From contig JAEWAQ010000017.1 in NCBI GenBank assembly GCA_023391635.1, forward strand, positions 1 through 21,885: a stretch of DNA of 21,885 nucleotides. The letters run 5' to 3'. Origin of the DNA: Bacillota bacterium. GTDB taxonomy: Bacteria > Bacillota > Bacilli > Paenibacillales > Paenibacillaceae. Under the pieces are notes generated by a model. The model did not search any database and was not told where the DNA came from. It was given only the letters and a program-made list of their open reading frames with translations. Positions 13,898 to 19,664 of this stretch are shown here, piece after piece. Numbering within the stretch: position 1 is the stretch's first letter; each line of letters begins with the position of its first letter. Both the position numbers and the translations under genes were made by a program.

Positions 13898-15814
13898 TCA
13901 GGTTACCGGCTGAAGACGCTCGGCAGCCCTTGCCTCTTCCAAGATGGACTGCGCGACATTCCGGGCGCTGGAGAAAGCACGCTCCGCGAGCTCGCCCTTG
14001 CCGACGCAGCCGTCTCCGCAGAAGTAGAACGGCACGTTCTCGAGCCGGTTCGGCAGCAGCTTGTTGGAGGCAATGTTCTTGACGCTGGACACCATCGCTT
14101 TCTTCGAGACGCGCTTGACGGCCAGCTCATCGCGCCAGCCCGGATAGTATTTGTCGAACAATTGCTCCATCTGCTCCGTCTTCCGTTCCAGGTACGCTTT
14201 ACGCTGCGTTTCATCGTCGAACTGATCGCTTAAATAGGCAATGCCTTGCAGCAGCTGTCCGCCGTCGGGAACGAGCGTGTGGTCCGTTGCGGACACGTCC
14301 GTTATGAACATCTTGTTGTCCATATCGCTGATATAGCTGAACGGACGGGCGACTACGCGGCTGAGCCCGATGTCGTATACCATGACTTCCGTCGGCGTGT
14401 TGTTCTCGTAGTCGGTCAGGAACGGTTCCCAAGCCGTGTCCTTGAGCAGCTTGCACACCTGCTGGACCGGCATCGCGAAGATGACTTTGTCGAAAGCTTC
14501 TTCCCGGTGCTTCGTTTGCAAAATAAACTTCCTGTCCGCATACCGGACGCCGTCGACGCCCTCCTGCAGCGCGATCGTCCAGCGCCCCGACGCTTCCGCC
14601 TTCGACTTCAGCTGGTTCGTGATGACCGCCCAACTGCCCAGCACGTAGTTCACCGGCCGCCCCGACAGGAACAGATTGTGGTAATATTCGCTGATGACCG
14701 CTCCCGACACCTTGCGGGCGTCTTCCGGGGCGATGAAGAAATTCGAGCAGACGAGATGCTCCCACAATTCCTTGATATCCTCCGAAGCGTCCGATTCGGC
14801 CAGATAGTCTCCCAGTGTCGGATAGTTTTTGATCGTATGCACCTGGGCGATGATCGCCGCCGCTTCGCCGACGAACCGGACCTTCTCCATTGTGCTCAGC
14901 AGGTCGGTCTTGACGATGTTGACGAAATCGAGCGGGGCCGGCGTCACCTGGTCGTTCTTGGCGTACATGACCCTGCGCTTATCCACCTGCTTGCTGCTGA
15001 ACGAGAGCTGCAGCTCCTTCTCCATCGTCGTGATCCTGTGGCGGTCGATGCCGTAGATCGCATGCGCGCCGTAGTTGAGCGTAAAGCCGGACTTCTCGTA
15101 CGTGAAAGCGCGGCCGCCAAGCTGCGGACTGCGCTCGAACAGGACGCCTTCCACGTTCGGATGGTCCGACAAGTACGCGGCTGCCGTCAGCCCGCCGAGC
15201 CCGCCTCCGATAATCGCTACTCTCATTTTGCATTCCTCCTGCCCCCGAGCCAGCGCCAGTGTCGGCTGTGCCTTAGGGTTTCTTAAACCGTTCCACGCCT
15301 GAGCCAGATTGCTGCTCATGAGCGCCGTCAAATCCGCCGACTGTCCAAAGCACCATTGATGGACCGTGCCGGAATAGACAGACACGAGCAGCTCCGCTTG
15401 CCCCGGTTGGGGCAGCCAGCGCAGCATGCTCTTGTATAAGTGGGCGAGTGCCTCTTGTTGGTGCGCGAAGATCGCATCATTCTGCATGCTGAGTCCCATC
15501 AAGCTGCGCACGAGCCGGGGCGAAGCCGCCAGATTAGACGCGAGGTCTAATAATAGCCGATTGATATGCCCCTCGAGCGATTGGACCTGTGTCGGCGACC
15601 GCTTCGACCACTCGTCGATCACGGTCCGCTGCCCCCGGCTAATCTCCGCAACGATCTCTTCCTTGCCGCGAAAATAATGGTAGAACGTCCCTTTGGACGT
15701 GTTCGTCGCCGCGATGATCTCGTCGACCGAGACGTTCTCGTACCCTCGCTCGGTGAACAGCTTGAGCGCCGTCTCGATTACCGCGTCGCGCTTCTTGCGG
15801 GTATTGATCCTCAT
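13898..15814 (-). CDS. TetR-type regulator fused in frame to an FAD-dependent amine oxidase-like oxidoreductase
   Basis: One open frame of 638 residues joins two normally separate proteins. Residues ~1-196 are a TetR/AcrR regulator with the usual DNA-binding part (AVIETALKLFTERGYENVSV, then DEIIAATNTSKGTFYHYF). Residues 197-638 are an FAD-dependent oxidoreductase of the amine oxidase/phytoene desaturase type. It has the FAD motif VAIIGGGLGGLTAAAYL, FERSPQLGGRAF, and a C-terminal FYFCGDG...GELAERAFSSA cofactor motif. The second part starts at Met197 (ATG at 15226), directly preceded by an in-frame CAGGAGG site, so a 442-residue oxidoreductase could also be made alone. I chose Met at 15814 (AAGGAAAGG before it) over the ATG at 15835. 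Substrate unknown; a point change in a lost stop codon or a sequence error is possible. Confidence 0.8.
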   Translation of the reverse strand: MRINTRKKRDAVIETALKLFTERGYENVSVDEIIAATNTSKGTFYHYFRGKEEIVAEISRGQRTVIDEWSKRSPTQVQSLEGHINRLLLDLASNLAASPRLVRSLMGLSMQNDAIFAHQQEALAHLYKSMLRWLPQPGQAELLVSVYSGTVHQWCFGQSADLTALMSSNLAQAWNGLRNPKAQPTLALARGQEECKMRVAIIGGGLGGLTAAAYLSDHPNVEGVLFERSPQLGGRAFTYEKSGFTLNYGAHAIYGIDRHRITTMEKELQLSFSSKQVDKRRVMYAKNDQVTPAPLDFVNIVKTDLLSTMEKVRFVGEAAAIIAQVHTIKNYPTLGDYLAESDASEDIKELWEHLVCSNFFIAPEDARKVSGAVISEYYHNLFLSGRPVNYVLGSWAVITNQLKSKAEASGRWTIALQEGVDGVRYADRKFILQTKHREEAFDKVIFAMPVQQVCKLLKDTAWEPFLTDYENNTPTEVMVYDIGLSRVVARPFSYISDMDNKMFITDVSATDHTLVPDGGQLLQGIAYLSDQFDDETQRKAYLERKTEQMEQLFDKYYPGWRDELAVKRVSKKAMVSSVKNIASNKLLPNRLENVPFYFCGDGCVGKGELAERAFSSARNVAQSILEEARAAERLQPVT

Positions 15815-15860
15815 GGGCATCCTTTCCTTCACCATGTCGTATAGAAATCATACTCCACAT

Positions 15861-15875
15861 TAGACTGATAGTCTA
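15861..15875. promoter_or_regulatory. Palindromic operator upstream of the tetR-type gene
   Basis: TAGACTGATAGTCTA has perfect six-base arms around GAT, about 47 bases before the TetR start codon, within AT-rich sequence suited to a promoter. It has the size and form of sites bound by TetR-family proteins and is probably used for self-control. Confidence 0.65.
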
Positions 15876-15896
15876 TATATCAATTGCACAGGTTAA

Positions 15897-15998
15897 GCGA
15901 CTACAGCGACTATTCCTCTCAACCAACCGCCACATCCCGACAATTTGGCGACCACTGCGACTATCCCTGCCAACCGACCGCCGCACCTCCGCACCTGC
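15897..15998 (+). repeat. Degenerate 51-bp tandem repeat, two copies
   Basis: Copies starting at 15897 and 15948 share GCGAC(T/C)AC..GCGACTAT(T/C)CC, followed by CAACC(A/G)ACCGCC(A/G)CA. It lies in the 374-base gene-free stretch between the TetR start and the IS4 remnant. A possible 89-codon frame here is low-complexity and not supported. Besides the operator, this repeat and the hairpin at 16077, I see nothing in the stretch. Confidence 0.65.
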
Positions 15999-16076
15999 CT
16001 ACAACGAAAGACGCCCTTCCGGGCAATGTCATTAAGTTAAGCTTCAAGACAAGACTAGCAGTAAAAATGAAATCCG

Positions 16077-16111
16077 AAACGGCATGGGAAAAATCCTGTG
16101 CCGTTTTTTTT
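16077..16111 (+). terminator. Rho-independent terminator without an obvious gene
   Basis: An AAACGGCA...TGCCGTTT stem with a short inner GGGA/TCC(T) helix and an AAAA loop is followed by eight T residues on the + strand. The form is textbook, but no + strand gene ends before it, so it may be left over from a lost gene or may shield against antisense transcription. Confidence 0.75.
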
Positions 16112-16188
16112 GTTTCAAGTCCGGAAAAATGCGCACAGCAAACAAAGCGGTAGGAATATCCGCTAAAAAAATGTTCACGCGGAACGAA

Positions 16189-17015
16189 TTATGCTACTCT
16201 GTAGACGAAGCTGACAGCTGATTTATAGCGAATTTTGCGCGTATTCTTTAGTCTCGGGCGAATGGGTCGAATCGGCAAAATGTTTTTGCGAATCAGCGCT
16301 TCAACATCGGGCGGGGGTTCATTGCCTCTTGAGCGCAGGAAATGTCTACAAACGTGAACGGCCACCGTGAAGTTGACTTGGTATTGGTGCCGTTTATCCA
16401 TTTGGGAAATGACGACGTGCGAGGTCATCATTTCAGCGAAATTGCACATGATCATTCTTGCGAAAATCTCTTGGGCGATGGACTCTTGTCTCTTTGCGTG
16501 AAAATTCGTCAGGCCGACAGTGTATTTTAATGCCCTGAAAGAGGTCTCAATGCTCCATCTCATTTTATAAATGGACTTGATTTCATCGGGTGGAAAATCA
16601 GCGGCAGTAAGATTCGTCAAGACGGTTTCATAATCGCCGTTAGGCAAGACGAAACGAACAACCCGAAAGGAAAGCGGGTAAAACAAGTTCTCAAGCAAAT
16701 CCAAATAATCAAATGTAGAATTGGTCGGGAGGAATTTGTAAATCTCGGGATGAGTCCTGACCTCTTTGGTTTGTTTTCGGGTAAGCGTCAGATGAACGTC
16801 AATATCAAACTCTCCGCCCGAAGGCAATCGCAAGCCCGAAAGAATACCGCTGGAATCCAAATCCTTTACCCGTATGACATAACCGTTTCAAAGGGTAACT
16901 TCTTCCTTCGGTTAAAATCGATTTCAGGGTTTTTGACATAAGGTACGGGTGCCGCTGACATTTCTTGTATGAGGGATGTCAGTGTTTCTTTTAGTGAACT
17001 CGCGTACTCATTCAT
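16189..17015 (-). pseudogene. IS4-family transposase with an internal deletion
   Basis: The gene starts at ATG 17015 (MNEYASSLKETLTSLIQEMS, continuing to RRKKLPFETVMSYG) and then stops. The frame changes near 16870 and resumes as YVIRVKDLDSSGILSGL. The C-terminal 223 residues keep the IS4-family signatures: LTLTRKQTKEV, RFVLPNGDYETVLTNL and the YREK-type YKMRWSIETSFRALKYTVGL with the last catalytic Glu. A full IS4 transposase of this type is over 400 residues. The missing middle (about 150 residues) would hold both catalytic aspartates, so this copy is dead. I could not identify terminal inverted repeats. It separates the TetR region from the sugar ABC genes. Confidence 0.85.
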
Positions 17016-17092
17016 TGGCGATACCTCGTTTTTTCAAGGGGCTCCGCCACACATTTACAACTACTTGTCAAGTTCTTTTTCACTTTTTTACG

Positions 17093-17133
17093 CAAAAAAA
17101 GAGCGGGCTATCTATTCGATAACCTGCTCTTTT
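17093..17133. terminator. Strong hairpin with T-runs on both sides
   Basis: AAAAGAGCGGGCTATC pairs with GATAACCTGCTCTTTT (two G-U type mismatches) around TATTC. On the minus strand it is followed by seven T residues, on the plus strand by four. It is a second possible stop for the minus-strand ABC operon or an end-linked hairpin of the decayed IS4 element. Confidence 0.65.
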
Positions 17134-17190
17134 GCTTGGTATTCGGCCCTGCGCCTAAACTTAATGACATTGGCCTGCCGCGTGCATGTT

Positions 17191-17238
17191 TTTTAAAAAA
17201 TACATCGCTTGGGCGCTCTGCCCGCTTGGCGATGTATT
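17191..17238 (-). terminator. Terminator of the ABC permease operon
   Basis: AATACATCGC (17199-17208) pairs perfectly with GCGATGTATT (17229-17238), and a GGGC/GCCC helix lies inside. Read on the minus strand it ends in a run of T, 50 bases after the stop of the second permease, so it should end that operon. Confidence 0.8.
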
Positions 17239-17288
17239 CATTTTGGCATCCTATTTGGCGTCTTTCCGCTCTTCCTCGTCTCCAGACG

Positions 17289-18140
17289 CTACCCCTTAAT
17301 TGATCCCAGCAATACGCCTTTGACGAAGTATTTTTGCAAGAACGGATATACGCACAAGATCGGCGTCACCGCGATAATGATGGATGCGGCCTTGACGCTC
17401 TCCGGCGACAGATGGATGACCGCGTTGGCATCCAGCAGCGACGGGTCCAGCGTGCGAATCATCTGGTACAGCTTGACCATCAACGGGAATTTATTGGTGC
17501 TCGTCAGGAAGTACAGCGCCTGCGCGTAGACGTTCCACAATCCGACGGCGTAGAACAGGGAAATGGCCGCGAGTATCGGCTTCGACAACGGGAGGATCAA
17601 CCGGACGAAGATCACGGGATCGCTCGCTCCGTCGATGGCCGCCGATTCCTCCAGTTCGCCCGGCATCCCCTCGAAGAACGATTTCATGACAAACAGATTG
17701 TACGCGCTGATGAGTCCCGGCAGCCAAATCGCCCAATACGTGTCGAGCAGCGACAGTTGCTTCAGGAGCAGGAACATCGGGATTAGTCCGTTGCCGAACA
17801 ACATCGTGAAGAGAATCGCCATCAGCATCCAGCTTCTGCCGCCAAGCCGGTGCTTGGATAGCGCATACGCCGCGAGCGAAGTGACGGTCATCTGCATCAG
17901 CGTGCCCGCGGCGGTAATCACGACCGTGTTCAGCATCGCCCGGGTAAGTTGGCCGCTCTCCATCAAGTTGACATAGGCTTGCGTCGTCCAATCGACCGGC
18001 CAGGCGAATACGCGCCCCGCCAGCACCGCCGCACTGCCGCTCAGCGACGTAGCCAGAATATGAACCAGCGGGAACAGCGTCGTCAGCGCGCAGGCGATGA
18101 GCAGCAGCCCGTTTATCCCGTGTAATATGCCTCTTACCAT
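17289..18140 (-). CDS. Carbohydrate ABC transporter permease, LplC type
   Basis: This 283-residue inner-membrane protein is one of two permeases of a CUT1-type sugar importer. Six hydrophobic segments are evident. The cytoplasmic EAA loop that contacts the ATPase is clear: ELEESAAIDGASDPVIFVRL followed by ILPLSKP. The N-terminus (GINGLLLIACALTTLFPLVH) and the closing FVKGVLLGSIKG are typical of the LplC group common in Paenibacillaceae. Its ATG overlaps the stop of the first permease (ATGGTAA), so the two are translationally coupled. No ATPase gene is present, as is normal for these systems, which usually share an MsmX-like ATPase encoded elsewhere. Confidence 0.92.
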   Translation of the reverse strand: MVRGILHGINGLLLIACALTTLFPLVHILATSLSGSAAVLAGRVFAWPVDWTTQAYVNLMESGQLTRAMLNTVVITAAGTLMQMTVTSLAAYALSKHRLGGRSWMLMAILFTMLFGNGLIPMFLLLKQLSLLDTYWAIWLPGLISAYNLFVMKSFFEGMPGELEESAAIDGASDPVIFVRLILPLSKPILAAISLFYAVGLWNVYAQALYFLTSTNKFPLMVKLYQMIRTLDPSLLDANAVIHLSPESVKAASIIIAVTPILCVYPFLQKYFVKGVLLGSIKG

Positions 18141-19111
18141 AGCCCGTTCTCTCCTAATTTCTTGATGACTTTGTTCACGATCAGCATCAAGACCAGCGCG
18201 ATTACGCCTTGGAACAGACCGATTGCCGTCGAATAGCTGTATTGCGCCGCCAGAAGCCCCATCCGATACACATAGGTGCTAATGACGTCCGACACGCCGA
18301 ACACGGCGTTGTTCTGCAAGTTGAAGACCTGCTCGAAGCCGACATCCACCATCTGCCCCATCTGCAAAATCAGCAAAATCGCGATCGTGGGACGGATGCC
18401 CGGCAGCGTGATATGCCAGATTTGGCGCAGCTTGCCGGCGCCGTCTATCTTCGCCGCCTCGTAGAGGGGCGGATCGATGTTCGCCATCGCGGCCAGGTAC
18501 AGAATCGTCCCCCAGCCTGCGCTCTGCCAGATGGACGCCGCCGTAAAGACGACAACCCACCATACGGGATGAACCATGAAGTAGACCGGTTCGATGCCCA
18601 ACGCCGCCAGCAGGCCGTTGACAATGCCCGTGCTCGGCGAGAGCACAGCGATGACGATGCCGCCAAGGACGACCCATGACAGGAAGTGCGGCAGATACAG
18701 CAGATTCTGGACCGTGCGCTTAAACGCCCGATTCCGCACCTCGTTCAGCATCAGCGCAAGCACGATCGGCGCCGGGAACACAAACAGCAACTTATAGGCA
18801 TTCAGCAGCAACGTATTGCGGAAAACTTGCCAGAAGGTGTCGCTCGTCAGCAGGCTGCGGAAGTGCTTGAAGCCTACCCAGGAGCTCCCTCCAATGCCCC
18901 TGCCGATCTGAAAATCCTTAAACGCGATGAGTTCGCCATAATAGGGGACGTATTTGAACAGTACGAAAAACCCGAATGCCGGAAGCAAGAACAAGTACAA
19001 GTACCGGTCGCGCCACAATCCCGGCAGCCTCTTATAGCCCGGCCGGATCGGAGCGAGTCCCCTTTCCGGCTCCCGTTCCGCCGTCAATGCCCTCTGATCC
19101 GCCGCTCTCAT
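18134..19111 (-). CDS. Carbohydrate ABC transporter permease, LplB type
   Basis: This 325-residue protein is the first permease of the same importer. After a cytoplasmic N-terminus come hydrophobic segments starting with YLYLFLLPAFGFFVLFKYVP and a typical FKDFQIG...WVGFKHFRSLL region. The EAA loop reads PLYEAAKIDGAGKLRQIWHI followed by TLPGIRP. It ends KVIKKLGENGLW, the usual LplB/YteP end. I chose the ATG at 19111 because it overlaps the preceding stop as ATGA; the open frame runs further upstream, but that part is a shadow of the hydrolase frame. Together with the next gene it should form the import channel for an oligosaccharide, possibly a uronide given the neighbouring hydrolase fragment. 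Confidence 0.92.
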   Translation of the reverse strand: MRAADQRALTAEREPERGLAPIRPGYKRLPGLWRDRYLYLFLLPAFGFFVLFKYVPYYGELIAFKDFQIGRGIGGSSWVGFKHFRSLLTSDTFWQVFRNTLLLNAYKLLFVFPAPIVLALMLNEVRNRAFKRTVQNLLYLPHFLSWVVLGGIVIAVLSPSTGIVNGLLAALGIEPVYFMVHPVWWVVVFTAASIWQSAGWGTILYLAAMANIDPPLYEAAKIDGAGKLRQIWHITLPGIRPTIAILLILQMGQMVDVGFEQVFNLQNNAVFGVSDVISTYVYRMGLLAAQYSYSTAIGLFQGVIALVLMLIVNKVIKKLGENGLW

Positions 19112-19440
19112 GGCCGCCCGTTCTCCGTCGGATGCAGCGTGCTTGCCAGCGCCAGCATGCCCAGCCCCTGCGTGGAGGGAGAGTACGTGTAGCCGATCGC
19201 TTGATAGTCTCGCGGCGCAGTCGTATTGATGCTCATGCCTATTCCGCCTTGGTCCAGCTTGCGCCCCAGCCACTCCTCCGTAAAACCCAGATATGTCGGA
19301 TCGCCGGTCGCGTGCGCGGCCTGGACAAGCCCGTGAAGCGCTACGCCCTGCCCCCGTTGCCAAGCCTGCATCGGCGCCGATTCCCGCATGGTGCACGTCG
19401 CGAGCCTGCGAAGGCCGTCTTCTATTCGTTGTGTCTCCAA
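19108..19440 (-). pseudogene. Shortened GH88/GH105-like unsaturated uronyl hydrolase
   Basis: This 110-codon frame begins at TTG 19440 directly after an in-frame TGA. Residues ~20-75 (WQRGQGVALHGLVQAAHATG, continuing to YLGFTEEWLGRKL, then IGMSINTTAP) match the N-terminal pattern of GH88/GH105 hydrolases, which remove unsaturated uronic acids from oligosaccharides made by polysaccharide lyases. Family members are about 350-380 residues. After NTTAP the sequence jumps to STQGLGMLALAS, which resembles a C-terminal end of such enzymes, so an internal in-frame deletion of over 200 residues is likely. It ends in ATGA with the permease start, so it still belongs to the operon. The family call rests on short motifs. 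Confidence 0.5.
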
Positions 19441-19510
19441 CTCCGTTCATCCCCGTTTCTTCGCGAATCCGCCCGATACGTCGCGGACAAGGCCGGCAAA
19501 CGATTCTCGG

Positions 19511-19664
19511 TTATTGCTGCAGGTCTTTGTTCTGTTCATACCACGCTTGCACTTTCTGCTCGATCGCCGCTCCGCCGAGATTGTTCCATTCGGCCCGAAT
19601 CTGCTCGACCGCCCAATCGGAAGTCAGTTCCTTGGTCACCGTCGCCTTGTCGATCAATTCGCCA
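19511..19664 (-). pseudogene. C-terminal remnant of a sugar-binding lipoprotein of the ABC importer
   Basis: The frame ending at TAA 19511-19513 reads GELIDKATVTKELTSDWAVE, then QIRAEWNNLGGAAIEQKVQA and WYEQNKDLQQ. This is the closing helix pair of extracellular solute-binding proteins of the LplA type (family 1), where a W..LGG..I...V..WY pattern is typical. Only about 51 of the expected 450-550 residues are present. To its right, from about 19664, the sequence becomes an unrelated gene in another frame. The position next to the two permeases fits the missing binding protein of that system. It cannot be functional as it stands. Confidence 0.7.

Noticed and set aside
14246..15286. 346-codon + strand frame opposite the oxidoreductase
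   Set aside because: Antisense shadow with Arg/His-rich composition and no ribosome site or family motif.
15884..16153. 89-codon + strand frame before the orphan terminator
   Set aside because: The first half is translated from the 51-bp repeat and the last part from the terminator; no good ribosome site or recognisable protein.
18134..19450. Longer 438-residue version of the first permease
   Set aside because: The extra N-terminal 113 residues are Arg/Gly/Ala-rich shadow sequence of the hydrolase frame; the ATGA-coupled start at 19111 fits the family length.
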